A DNA stretch of 28,791 nt from NCBI GenBank assembly GCA_050693875.1, contig JBOGWP010000148.1, positions 1-28,791 of the forward strand. Direction: 5' to 3'. Every line of letters starts with the position of its first letter. Position 1 is the first letter of the stretch. Under the pieces are notes generated by a model. That model was given only the letters and a program-made list of their open reading frames with translations. It was not told the origin of the DNA and ran no database searches. Source of the stretch: JBOGWP01 sp050693875 (GTDB lineage: Bacteria; Actinomycetota; CADDZG01; JAHWKV01; JBOGWP01). Positions 1 through 8,200 of the stretch are shown in pieces. The translations under genes were made by a program, and so were the position numbers.

Positions 1-67
1 GTCGTTCATCGAGATGGGGCATCACGACGGAGAGCTTTCGGCGCAGCGCCTCCTCCGTGACCTCCAC
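1..67 (-). CDS. ISAzo13-like transposase, N-terminal fragment running off the window
   Basis: Reading the minus strand from a GTG at 65-67 gives 22 codons that are still open at the window edge. The peptide begins MEVTEEALRRKLSVV and continues MPHLDER. The PHLDER(Q)RR pattern near the N-terminus is what I remember from ISAzo13-family DDE transposases, so I infer that family. The start is chosen because it is the first start codon in this frame and nothing coding is seen upstream. No useful Shine-Dalgarno sequence is visible. The rest of the gene would lie to the left of the window. Only 22 codons are available, so this is a tentative call. Confidence 0.38.
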   Translation of the reverse strand, partial: MEVTEEALRRKLSVVMPHLDER

Positions 68-199
68 CGGAAGAGGCTACATCACGAAGGGTATGATCGC
101 GCGGATTGTTAGCTACCACTCCCTTAGTAGGAAAAGCCGACCAAGCGCGAGGCCGCATCGCCACGACCTGGGACGCGAGCCGCTGCGGCTCGAAGAAGT

Positions 200-224
200 C
201 CCGCGACCCCAACCTTGGCAAGGT
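200..224 (-). repeat. Outer tRNA-Gly att remnant (25 bp)
   Basis: These 25 bases are identical to 4197-4221 inside the tRNA-Gly gene, in the same orientation. They cover part of the T arm, the variable loop and most of the anticodon arm. The match stops abruptly at both ends, so this is a fragment and not a tRNA gene. It is best read as the distal attachment site of an element that integrated into the tRNA gene, partly eroded on its left side. Confidence 0.6.
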
Positions 225-326
225 GGCGATGGACGTCCGCCCGATGCCAGCGTGGCCCTTCACCTGCGATTCCGTCCGGACTGTTGTCCGCTGCCACCGC
301 CCGTTTCCGCCCCGTAGTCGAGCGCT

Positions 327-1880
327 CTACTTCCGCGACTCGAACGCATCGAGATCGAGAACCGCACGGCGAATCGAGCGATAGTCGTCCTTCGGAACTT
401 GGACGTACGACTCAGCCCCGTCGTCGAGCTCGGCCATGAACAGGCCGCTCGGCTCCTTCGCTGTCGTGCTCAGCTCCACGTAACACCCGTAGTCCAGGCC
501 ATACACGTTGAACCTGACGCCGGGCTGGTCCTTTGATGCAACGCCCTTCTTCACGAGGTGCAGAACTCGGGCGTCGTACAGCGTTCGGATCAGCGGGTGC
601 TTCCGGTCCTCTCCCTGCCTGAGCAAGAACGCCCTAGCCTGCCGCTCCCCGATTACCTCATCGATCACCCAGTGCAGAAGATCGCGCGCATCGGGGTTCA
701 CGGTCGCGGCGGCTTCCTTGTCCCGCAAGTACCACGTTCGTGCTGCGCCGCGGAGCACCGGCAGGCTGATCGCCTCGTCATTGGCCTTCATGGCAGCGAG
801 GTTGGCGACGTTGATTGCATCGCGCGGCACTCCTTCAGCAGCACGCACCAACTCGGCGAAGGTCCCCTGCTGTGTGAAGCTGGCTTGGATGAACTCCGCG
901 GCAGTGGTCGGGACCGAATCCGTTATGTCATCTTCACAAAACGAGACGACATGTCTGAACAGGAGCTCCGCGAAGAACTCTTTCGCTCGGTTCGCGTCGT
1001 TGCCGAATACGAGGAAGTCGTCCAGATCCAAGTCCGCTGCAACATCAGCTCCAAGCTCAATGCCCATGTAATCGCCCGTGCGCGGTATGTGAAACTCCGA
1101 CCTCTGCTCGATCGCGGCAATCTTGAGCGTGATGCCCCGAACCGGAAGGACGCAACGCCGGAACAAGTCCGCGAGGAGCGGCTGGAGGTCGATTGGGACA
1201 CTGCTCCACTCATCGAGCAACAGCCAGATGCGATCGACGGGCAGCGCCTCCACAATGCTGCTCAGATATCCGGCAACCGCTCCAAAATGAACGGCGTGTT
1301 GCGCGACGCCCGACTCCACAATCCGGTGGGAAGCCGACTCGGACTTGCTGAGCGCGCTCGACCCGCCGATCTCGATCGCAGGCGTGGTAGAGATTACTGC
1401 CCTTAGCGACGATTGACTGCCGCCCTCCACTCCGCGCGAGTCTTGGGCCTCCCGTTCAATCGACCCGACAACCCGCACCTCGCTCGTGATCTCGTCCGCG
1501 AGAGCGTCGAGCAACGCGAGCGACTGCGTGACGTTGGTGGTCTCAGCCAACGCCAACGCCGCATCAACGATCTGGGTGTGGACCGTCTCCAGCACGTCGA
1601 GAAGCAGGCGGGTACCGCGCTCTGCGAGCGGGAGCCTGGGATCGTTGTAGACGCCACCAGTCGATCCAATCGTGCGAAGGTCGACGTAGATCGGCAGCGC
1701 GCCTTGCTTTCGAATCGCGTCGGCGAGGTAGTACAGAGCGTGCGTCTTGCCCGTTCCCCGGCGGCCGAACATGACTTGGTGGTCCGTCGATTGGATGAGA
1801 TGAAACAGAGGCCCAGTGTCAACGAAGGTCTCGACCAACGTCTTTGGATCACTGGCCTCCGCACGTCTCGAAAGACGCAT
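327..1880 (-). CDS. P-loop ATPase, ORC/CDC6-like AAA family, cargo of the tRNA-Gly element
   Basis: This 517-residue protein has a Walker A motif GRRGTGKT at residues 39-46 and a Walker B strand IWLLLDEW at 218-225. The C-terminal third looks like a winged-helix region (around residues 430-490). The layout, one P-loop domain plus a C-terminal DNA-binding-like domain, resembles bacterial ATPases annotated as ORC-CDC6 family. Its job is unknown: defence, element maintenance and replication control are all possible. I chose the ATG at 1878-1880. An in-frame TTG at 1938-1940, 15 nt after the higA stop, would add 20 residues and also fits translational coupling. It lies downstream of higBA on the same strand and ends beside the outer att remnant, so it is the terminal cargo gene of the element. 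Confidence 0.7.
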   Translation of the reverse strand: MRLSRRAEASDPKTLVETFVDTGPLFHLIQSTDHQVMFGRRGTGKTHALYYLADAIRKQGALPIYVDLRTIGSTGGVYNDPRLPLAERGTRLLLDVLETVHTQIVDAALALAETTNVTQSLALLDALADEITSEVRVVGSIEREAQDSRGVEGGSQSSLRAVISTTPAIEIGGSSALSKSESASHRIVESGVAQHAVHFGAVAGYLSSIVEALPVDRIWLLLDEWSSVPIDLQPLLADLFRRCVLPVRGITLKIAAIEQRSEFHIPRTGDYMGIELGADVAADLDLDDFLVFGNDANRAKEFFAELLFRHVVSFCEDDITDSVPTTAAEFIQASFTQQGTFAELVRAAEGVPRDAINVANLAAMKANDEAISLPVLRGAARTWYLRDKEAAATVNPDARDLLHWVIDEVIGERQARAFLLRQGEDRKHPLIRTLYDARVLHLVKKGVASKDQPGVRFNVYGLDYGCYVELSTTAKEPSGLFMAELDDGAESYVQVPKDDYRSIRRAVLDLDAFESRK

Positions 1881-1955
1881 GAGCGCGGCATTGACCGACG
1901 TGGTCAAGGCGATGCTCCAAATCGCAATGCACTGAAACAATTCCGCCCTGGCGCG

Positions 1956-2246
1956 TCACGCATCGGCGAGTTTCCAGCTGATCTTCTTACCCAGCGCAGC
2001 GGCGTAGCGCTCCACGGTTGACAGCTTGACGTCGATTTCGGCGGACTCGAGGCGGGCGACCGCAGACTGCGACGTACGCATCCGTGCCGCCACAATGGTC
2101 TGCGAGAGCCCAAGGGCCTCGCGCTCAGCGGCGAGCTCTTCGAGGAGCCGCCGGCGTCGGACCGCGGCGTCAAGGAGCGCAGGGAATTCTGGGGTCGCCT
2201 TAGTGCGCTCGGCGATCATCTCGTCCAGGAAGTCTTTGCGAGCCAT
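1956..2246 (-). CDS. higA: HigA-type antitoxin, XRE helix-turn-helix
   Basis: This 96-residue protein has a charged N-terminal helical part and an XRE/Cro-type helix-turn-helix at about residues 50-75, with the typical GLSQ opening and SAVARLES recognition region. It should bind and neutralise the upstream toxin and repress the shared promoter. The toxin-first gene order is characteristic of higBA systems. The ATG at 2244-2246 is the only sensible start and follows the toxin stop by 46 nt. The ATPase gene follows, so all three probably share a transcript. The family is clear, but assignment to the named HigA subgroup is from order and size. Confidence 0.7.
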   Translation of the reverse strand: MARKDFLDEMIAERTKATPEFPALLDAAVRRRRLLEELAAEREALGLSQTIVAARMRTSQSAVARLESAEIDVKLSTVERYAAALGKKISWKLADA

Positions 2247-2292
2247 GTCGCTACTATACCATCCGTGCGATCGCTCGCCTGATATAGCCGTC

Positions 2293-2643
2293 CTATCCCT
2301 GCCGGCCGCGGCGCCTCCAGTCGGAAAGCCGACGCTGGGCAAGCCGGATCTTGTCCGGTGGCGTCTTCTGGGTCTTCTTGGAGAAGCCCTCGAGCGACAA
2401 CAGCACCTGGCCGGACTTGCCCTCATTGGCGAAGAGGATGCGGAAGGTCTGTCGGTCGCCCTCCGCGCGGACCTCGTAGATGTCGCCGGCGAGGTGCCGC
2501 GCCGGGCGCATGCCTTGCATCCGTACAGCTGCCATGCCGGCGAGGACGGCCGCCGCGTCGGCATCGGATAAGCCCATGATGAAGTCGCGGACTGGGCGCG
2601 TGCCGGCTGCGGTGCGGTAGTCACGCCATCGCCGACGTGCCAT
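2293..2643 (-). CDS. higB: RelE/HigB-type toxin (phage-derived Gp49-like, DUF891)
   Basis: This 116-residue basic protein matches the Gp49-like HigB/RelE toxin pattern: an N-terminal helix with RPVRDFI, a central strand with the DIYEVRAEGDRQTFRI sequence, then a strand ending LLSLEGFSKKTQKTP. Such toxins are ribosome-dependent mRNA endonucleases. It is followed by the XRE antitoxin. The start is the ATG at 2641-2643, which overlaps the stop of an upstream fragment (TGATG). This suggests that it was once translated as part of a longer operon. A longer reading frame extends upstream but lacks toxin-like sequence, so I did not use it. Confidence 0.75.
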   Translation of the reverse strand: MARRRWRDYRTAAGTRPVRDFIMGLSDADAAAVLAGMAAVRMQGMRPARHLAGDIYEVRAEGDRQTFRILFANEGKSGQVLLSLEGFSKKTQKTPPDKIRLAQRRLSDWRRRGRQG

Positions 2644-2828
2644 CACGATCCTCCACGTGTCGCTCGCTGCCCCAGCCGGCGATCCTGGTACCACGGACGC
2701 AGACGGACATGGGCCGGTGGCAGCGTGCCACGGATGAGCAACGCGTCGCCGGGATGCATACGTCGGAGCGCAGCAGCCGGAACCAGCGGGACAGTCGCCA
2801 CGCTCGCATCTCCTGCCGTCCCTGCGCG
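2643..2828 (-). pseudogene. C-terminal remnant of a TraG/VirD4-type conjugation coupling protein
   Basis: Reading the minus strand from an in-frame stop at 2829-2831 down to the TGA at 2643-2645 gives about 60 residues. They include PGDALLIRGTLPPAHV and RLRPWYQDRRL. A tail of this type, GxALLxxGTLPPAxxRLRPWY, is what I associate with actinobacterial TraG/VirD4 coupling proteins of type IV secretion systems. No start codon with a Shine-Dalgarno sequence or upstream ATPase domain is present, so this is a relic. It overlaps the toxin start by TGATG. If right, the outer element descends from a conjugative or mobilisable element. The call rests on a short stretch and memory of the family. Confidence 0.45.
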
Positions 2829-2947
2829 TCAGCCAATCGCTGACCCGCGCCGGCAAGTGCTCATCGCCGAGGAGGGGGCTGGCTGAGTCGAGGCCGGGCG
2901 AGTCAGTCATGCCGGCGTAGAACAACTCGCTCAGGGCAAGTCGGTCG

Positions 2948-2991
2948 GAGCGGACGACGGGATTCGAACTCGCGACCCCAACCTTGGCAAG
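2948..2991 (-). repeat. Middle tRNA-Gly att copy (44 bp, one mismatch)
   Basis: These 44 bases match 4176-4219, the 3' half of the tRNA-Gly gene, with a single difference at 2970. The copy includes the 3' acceptor strand, T arm and anticodon-arm 3' side, then diverges. Adjacent sequence cannot supply a 5' half, so it is not a functional tRNA. A direct repeat of a tRNA 3' half downstream of the tRNA is the standard signature of integrase-mediated insertion. It separates the outer element (about 225-2947) from the inner one (about 2992-4175). Confidence 0.8.
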
Positions 2992-3281
2992 ACGGCTGAA
3001 TGCGGCCAGCCGATACCCCCGTAGCCGCCCACCTGCGCATCAATCCGGGCCCGTTTTCTGACGCGTCGGCCAGTCTTCGGCCTTTAGTCGACCGCTCTAC
3101 TGACCGGGACCGGGAGCCGGTCGATACCTCAAACGTTGTCCAGGAGGATGTCCAGCAGAGGGCTGACACCGCGCCGAAAAAGCTCCTTCGCGACGATCCA
3201 CTGGTCCATCCCTGGCTCGGTATGCGGCATCGTCTGACCCTTCGGAGCGAGATGCTCCGTTCGCATCTCGTATGGTTGATC
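2992..3281. other. Inner-element left end, no convincing gene
   Basis: The first 110 bases resemble the segment at 225-331 beside the outer att remnant, with the same distance from the att core to a shared AGTCGA-n-CGCTCTACT block (118 versus 119 bases). The minus strand also holds a short open frame, 3129-3230 (33 codons, ending LLDILLDNV), which I do not recognise. The segment contains a hairpin with GGCC arms around 3070-3085. I see no promoter or complete gene. Confidence 0.4.
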
Positions 3282-4103
3282 AGAGCGACGATCGAGCTTC
3301 GGGGTGAGTGGGCCGAGCCCCGACTCGGGAAGATCCGCTTCGACGAGTACGCGCCGGCCGAGTGGCTGGCCACCAAGGCGGACGTCGGGCCCCAGACCCC
3401 GGCCAACGTACAGGGTCGGCTCCCCAGGCACATCTTCCCGCTCTCGGAGCACTGGGGATGGCGGCCGCCCGTCCCGCGGACGTACGGAGCGCGGTGGCCG
3501 GGTGGTGGCGTCGGGACCGGCGTCCTCCACGGACAAGGGCACCTACGAGAGGCGAGCCAGGACTTCGCCCAGGCGGTCACCGATGGCCTCCTCAGTCGCT
3601 CTCCCTGTGCTGGCATCCGGCTGCCGGAGGGTCGCCGACGGGAGGAGATGCACTTCCTCGCCGCCGAGGAGGTCGCCACCCTGGCCGATGCGGTCGCCGC
3701 GCGGTTCAGGGCGCTGGTGTACGCGGCCGCCTACACGGGGATGCGAGCCGGCGAGCCGCCGCCGTGCGCGTGGCCCGCCCCAACCTGCTGGCGGGGACAG
3801 TCGAGGTCACGGAGTCGATGATGGAGGTGGGCGGGAAGCTGGTCGCCGGCCCGACGAAGACCGGGCGTCCCCGGACGCTGACGCTGCCCCGCTTCCCGGC
3901 CGAGATGCTGGGCGAGATGCTGGGCGAGCACGTCATGGAGGAACCGAAGGACTACCTCGGACACTTGAGCATCCGGGTGACGCCCCGACCGCTATGGCCA
4001 CCTCTTCCCGAAGGCCTGCCACGCCGTGGCCAAAGGTCTCGACGAGACGTTCCGCGGGGCGGCGGCCGAACCTCCTGCGACCAACGGCGCCGGTGATCCC
4101 GCT
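3282..4103 (+). pseudogene. Degenerate tyrosine integrase of the inner tRNA-Gly element
   Basis: Pieces of an actinophage-type integrase appear in order but in different frames. An N-terminal piece GEWAEPRLGKIRFDEYAP leads into a core-binding domain (ending near 3440). A stretch in another frame reads ADVRSAVAGWW. Then come LLSRSPCAGIRLP and a box I region ending AAYTGMRAGE (to about 3755), then a further frame with VEVTESMMEVGGKLVAGPTK. Finally LGHLSIRVT (3957-3983) is followed, after another shift, by DRYGHLFPK. The segment that should carry the HxxR catalytic box is deleted between about 3945 and 3957. At least four frame changes plus this deletion make it non-functional. It presumably once integrated the inner element into the tRNA. 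Confidence 0.8.
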
Positions 4104-4115
4104 CCCGAACGCGAA

Positions 4116-4140
4116 TCAGGGACCCATTTCTGGCCCCTGA
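4116..4140 (+). terminator. Hairpin after the integrase remnant
   Basis: TCAGGG at 4116-4121 pairs with CCCTGA at 4135-4140 around a 13-nt loop. It lies just after the integrase remains and 37 bases before the tRNA 3' end. There is no T-run, so it may be a weak terminator or part of the element's recombination region. Confidence 0.35.
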
Positions 4141-4148
4141 CCTGCAGT

Positions 4149-4187
4149 TCTATTGAGAGCGGACGACTCTATTGAGAGCGGACGACG
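4149..4187. repeat. Short tandem duplication at the tRNA 3' boundary
   Basis: The block TCTATTGAGAGCGGACGAC occurs twice back to back, at 4149-4167 and 4168-4186, with one base difference at the start of the second unit. The second unit contains the tRNA 3' end (from 4177). The first is an extra copy of the acceptor 3' strand. It looks like a scar from integration, excision or slippage at the tRNA end. Confidence 0.6.
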
Positions 4188-4249
4188 GGATTCGAACCCG
4201 CGACCCCAACCTTGGCAAGGTTGTGCTCTACCAACTGAGCCACGTCCGC
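4177..4249 (-). tRNA. tRNA-Gly (anticodon GCC)
   Basis: The minus strand folds as a standard 73-nt tRNA: acceptor GCGGACG paired with CGTCCGC, a D arm GCTC/GAGC, an anticodon stem CAACC/GGTTG with loop TTGCCAA, and a T arm GCGGG/CCCGT with TTCGAAT. Anticodon GCC reads GGC and GGU. The discriminator base is U, as expected for glycine. CCA is not encoded and must be added enzymatically. It lies 39 nt downstream of dut on the same strand. Its 3' half has been used as an attachment site, with copies at 2948 and 200. Confidence 0.97.
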
Positions 4250-4288
4250 GTGCGACCCAATCGTACCCGACCACCGGGCGCGGGCGAC

Positions 4289-4753
4289 TCAGACGTTGGC
4301 CTCCGAGGGCCCGACGCCGGTCGAGCCGAAACCTCCGGCACCCCGCTGCGACCCCGGAAGCTCTTGAACCTCGACCAGCTCGGCTTGAGCCACCGGGACG
4401 ATGACGAGCTGGGCAATGCGGTCCCCGCGCTCGATCTTGAGCGGCTCGGTCGCGTCGAGGTTGGCCGCGACGACGCCGATCTCTCCTCGGTACCCGGAAT
4501 CGATCAGCCCAGGGGAGTTGAGGAGGGCAAGTCCCTGCCGAAGAGCGAGCCCGGAGCGGGGCTGAACGAAGCCGGCGTAGCCCTTCGGGATCGCGACTGC
4601 GATGCCCGTGGGAATCAGGGTCCGCTCGCCCGGCCGGAGGATGCATCCGCGTGCCGCCCGGAGGTCGAGCCCCGCGTCGCCCGGGTGGGCATAGACAGGC
4701 AACGGCAGGTCGGGGTCGAGCCGCCGGACAAGGATGCGGTGCGCCCCGGTCAT
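4289..4753 (-). CDS. dut: Deoxyuridine 5'-triphosphate nucleotidohydrolase (dUTPase)
   Basis: This trimeric-type dUTPase of 154 residues hydrolyses dUTP to dUMP and pyrophosphate. It keeps uracil out of DNA and supplies the dTMP precursor. All five motifs are present: I around HPGDAGLDLR (23-32), II PRSGLA (65-70), III GLIDSGYRGEIGV (82-94) with catalytic Asp85, IV RGDRIAQLVI (109-118), and the C-terminal glycine-rich motif V RGAGGFGSTG (137-146). The ATG overlaps the nrdR stop (ATGA at 4750-4753), which sets the start and suggests coupling. Its place after nrdJ and nrdR puts dNTP production and dUTP removal on one transcript. A tRNA-Gly follows. Confidence 0.96.
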   Translation of the reverse strand: MTGAHRILVRRLDPDLPLPVYAHPGDAGLDLRAARGCILRPGERTLIPTGIAVAIPKGYAGFVQPRSGLALRQGLALLNSPGLIDSGYRGEIGVVAANLDATEPLKIERGDRIAQLVIVPVAQAELVEVQELPGSQRGAGGFGSTGVGPSEANV

Positions 4754-5238
4754 CCGTTGCTGTTGTTGGCAGGCTGCTTGGGCGGGACCTTCTTCTGCAG
4801 CATCCCGAGCTCTCGCTCGAAGTCGTTCAACTCCTGAAAGTCCTTGTACACGCTCGCAAAGCGCAGGTAGGCGACCTCGTCGAGCTCGCGGAGGCGCTCG
4901 AGGACCTCGCGCCCGAGATCGGCGCTGGAGATCACCGCCCGCCCCTGCGACTGCAGCGATTCCAGCACCTCGTCGGCGAGCCGCTCCATGTCGCTCTCCG
5001 AGACCGGCCGGTTCTTGCACGCCTTCCGAATCCCGGAGATGAGCTTTGCGCGGTCGAACGGCTCCCTCGCCCCTGAGCGTTTCTCCACCAGCAGCGGCAT
5101 CTCGTCGACGCGCTCGAACGTCGTGTACCGCTGGTGGCAGCCGCCGCACTCCCGCCGCCGACGAATGGCTCGCCCCTCCTCTGCCAGCCGCGAGTCGATC
5201 ACTCGCGTCTCGGCGTGTCCGCAGTAGGGGCAGCGCAC
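4750..5238 (-). CDS. nrdR: Transcriptional repressor NrdR
   Basis: This 162-residue repressor of ribonucleotide reductase genes starts with the zinc ribbon MRCPYC and its partner CGGC (Cys3, Cys6, Cys31, Cys34). An ATP-cone domain follows (about residues 46-136), beginning near LVEKRSGAREPFDRAKL, which senses dATP/ATP. NrdR binds paired palindromic boxes upstream of nrd operons. Two such sites are present ahead of nrdJ, so the operon is probably autoregulated. The gene starts 23 nt after nrdJ and ends overlapping dut. Length is normal for the family; the C-terminal tail is rich in Lys, Pro and Asn. Confidence 0.96.
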   Translation of the reverse strand: MRCPYCGHAETRVIDSRLAEEGRAIRRRRECGGCHQRYTTFERVDEMPLLVEKRSGAREPFDRAKLISGIRKACKNRPVSESDMERLADEVLESLQSQGRAVISSADLGREVLERLRELDEVAYLRFASVYKDFQELNDFERELGMLQKKVPPKQPANNSNG

Positions 5239-5261
5239 CTACGCCCCCCGGCCGGCCCCCG

Positions 5262-8200
5262 TCAGGAGCACCCGCTCGTGGTGCCGCACGAACCACACAC
5301 GAAGCATGATCCCGCGGGTTGCATGGAAATGCCGCACGTGTAGCAGAGGGGGGCGTCGATGCCGTTCGGCCGGGCCGGCCCCACATCCAGCGGCTTCTCG
5401 TCGGGGGCCCTGCCGTTGGTGCGCACCGGCACGCCCCCGTCGAGGGTCCGCTGGCGCTCCTCGGTGGTCATCACGTTGAGCTCCGCCCGCTCCTCCGGCG
5501 AGAGGTAGTCGGACGCCAGCCTTCGGAAGATGTAGTCGACGATCGAGGTGGCGAAGCGGAAGTCCGGGTCGTCGGTCATCCCCGAAGGCTCGAAGCGCAT
5601 GTTGATGAACTTCTCGACGTAGGCCTTCAGTGGGACGCCGTACTGCAGGCCGATCGAGATCGCGATGGCGAAGGCGTCCATAACGCCCGCCAGTGTGCTG
5701 CCCTGCTTGGCGACCTTGAGGAAGATCTCCCCGAGCTCTGCGGTGTCGGGGTACTCACCGGCCATCACGTACCCGTCGCAGTCGGCGATGCGGAACGACA
5801 TGGTCTTGGCCGGGCGCTTGCGCGGCAGCCGACGGCGCACCGGCTTGGCCCGCTCCTCCTTCACCGTCGCCGCCTTCTTCTCGGCCGCAAGGGGCTGGGC
5901 CACCTTGCAGTTGTCGCGGTAGATGGCGAGGTTCTTAAGTCCCAGTCGCCACGCCTCGACGTAGACGCTCTCGATGTCATCGACGGACACGCTCTCCGGC
6001 ATGTTCACCGTCTTCGAGATCGCACCACTGAGGTACGGCTGGACCGACGCCATCATCTTCACGTGGCCCATGTACTGGATCGGGCTGTCCCCCATGGCGC
6101 AGTCGAAGATCTGGTAGTGCGCTTCGTCGAGGTACGGGGCTCCCTTCACGCTGTTGTGCTCACCGATGAATGCCACGATTTCCGAGATCTGCACGGGCGA
6201 GTAGCCGAGCTTCTTGAGGGCAGCGGGAACCGCCTGGTTCACGATCTTCATGACGCCGCCCCCGACCAGCTTCTTGGTCTTGACCAGCGCGAGGTCGGGC
6301 TCGATCCCGGTCGTGTCGGCGTCCATGAGGAAAGAGATCGTGCCGGTAGGAGCGATGAGGGTGGTCTGTGCGTTCCGGTACCCATGCCGCTCTCCGAGTT
6401 CCAGGGCCTCGGCCCACGCCTCCCGTGCGGCGTCGAGGATGGGTTCCGGCGCCAGCACTGCGTCGACCCTATCGACCGCGTCCAGATGCATCCGGACGAC
6501 GCGCAAGTGGGCCTCGGCGTTGCTCGGCTTGTGCCACCCCGGGTAGGGGCCGAGGGCGGCCGCGATCTCGGCGGAGCGCCGATAGGCGACGCCGGCCATG
6601 AGTGCGGTGATCGCCGCCGCCCACGCCCGCCCCTGGTCGGAGTCGTAGGCGATCCCCTGGCGCATGAGCAGCGCGCCCAGGTCGGTGTAGCCGAGCCCGA
6701 GCTCGCGGTACTGGGCGACCATGTCGCGGATCTTGTCGGTGGGGTACTCGGCGTTGGTCACCGAGACGTCCATGGCGGTGAGCGTCGTCTCGACCGCGGC
6801 CGTGAAGGCCGCGACGTCGAAGCTCCCGTCGGCGTCGAGAAACTTGGTGAGGCGGAGGCTCGCCAGATTGCAAGATGTGTTCGCGGGGCGAACGAACTCC
6901 GCACAGTTCGCTACAACAAGACCATTTACACAGTATGAGTGATTATGAGGCTCGGTCAGGTTGTAGGTGACCTCAAAGCCGTCCGGCTGCGTTGCAACGA
7001 GCCTGACGTCAAGGTCGACCTCGTGAAAGGTGTGCTCGAGGATCCGTTCCAGGCGCTTGATCTTGGAAGGCAGTGAAAAACCGATCTTCGTGGCGAAAAC
7101 CGGAATCGATCCGGCGAAGATGCGGAGGTCCCATCCGGGTTCGGACTCATAGACGACGGATGTGCCGTCCTTGCGTACATACGAGAAGCGCTTGCTCCGG
7201 GCGCGCCGACGCTCCTCGTCAATACGTGAGCTCACGCCGAACGTGGAGAGCAGGCGCTGCACCCCGACCAGGAGCTCTCTCGACCGACTCGCAAGCCCCA
7301 CGTACCGGCTCCCTTTGCTGTGCTGGCTCGCCGCGAAACAGCCATCTGCGTCAAAGAGCCCGCGGAGGAATGCGGCCTGGATCTCGGGAGGCGCCGTAAA
7401 GATCGATGCCGGCACCCCCTGGCCTGCCGCCTTCGCCCGCACAACCCCGAGGCCCTCGAGAAAGCGTGCGAGGCCGTGCCGGGTGATCCGGAGCTGGACG
7501 GTTCCGTTCTCCTGGACGGGGGGCTTTGGAACCTTGCCACCATTGAGCTTCGCGAGGAGCACCTGATGGCGGGGCATGATGTGCTCCCGATCCTCCTCGG
7601 TGCCATAAATCGTCGAGATCATCTTTGGGTTGACGCTGCCGTCGCCGATCAGCCACCCGAGATAGCTCGCAAGCTCCACCGACCATTTCTCGGGAAACTG
7701 CAGTTCCCGGTACTGCTCACTTCTTCGCCGCCCGGCCGCCTCGATCGCGGCGGAAGGCAACGACCAGTCGGCCATCGAGGAAGGCGTGGCGACGTTGACG
7801 ATCTTCACCCGGTCCTCAGGGGTGAGATCCCGAGCCGCGACCATCCCGCGGTTCGTCGTGAAGAGCCGGTGATTCGGCGTGCAGCGAACCTCCATCCCGT
7901 TCGAGAAGGTGAGCCTCCACACCTCCTTCACGCCGGTGACCATGTACTGGCTCGGCGACGTGACCACAACGCGCTCCGCCGGCGCTTCCTTCGATGTGGC
8001 GTCGTGGGTGTAGATGCCGAACGTCTCTCCTCGCATCACACGGACGATGAGCTCGTCGAACCGGACGAGCCCCTTGTCCGTGTGGACCAGGCTGTCGCCG
8101 GTGAAGCACGGGTTCGTTGCCCGAATCGGCCCTTCCGCCGGCGAGGTGTGCCAGCGGTTCATGGTCCCCAGGTAGAACAGACCCGGGTCGGCGCATTCCC

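Noticed and set aside
2948..3101. Possible second tRNA, or tRNA split by an intervening sequence
   Set aside because: The 3' half is clear, but no 5' acceptor strand complementary to it exists nearby. The AGTCGA-n-CGCTCTACT block is only loosely D-arm-like. An att remnant explains it better.
3129..3230. 33-codon minus-strand frame ending LLDILLDNV
   Set aside because: The composition looks protein-like, but there is no known domain, no convincing Shine-Dalgarno sequence, and the region is degenerate.
2903..3679. Long minus-strand open frame across the att copy and integrase remnant
   Set aside because: It overlaps the tRNA fragment and the integrase remains, has no recognisable domain, and reads SCQGWGREFESRRPL, the known spurious translation of tRNA-Gly 3' halves.
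5319..6938. 539-codon plus-strand open frame
   Set aside because: It is the antisense shadow of nrdJ, common in high-GC DNA. The minus strand has all catalytic motifs.
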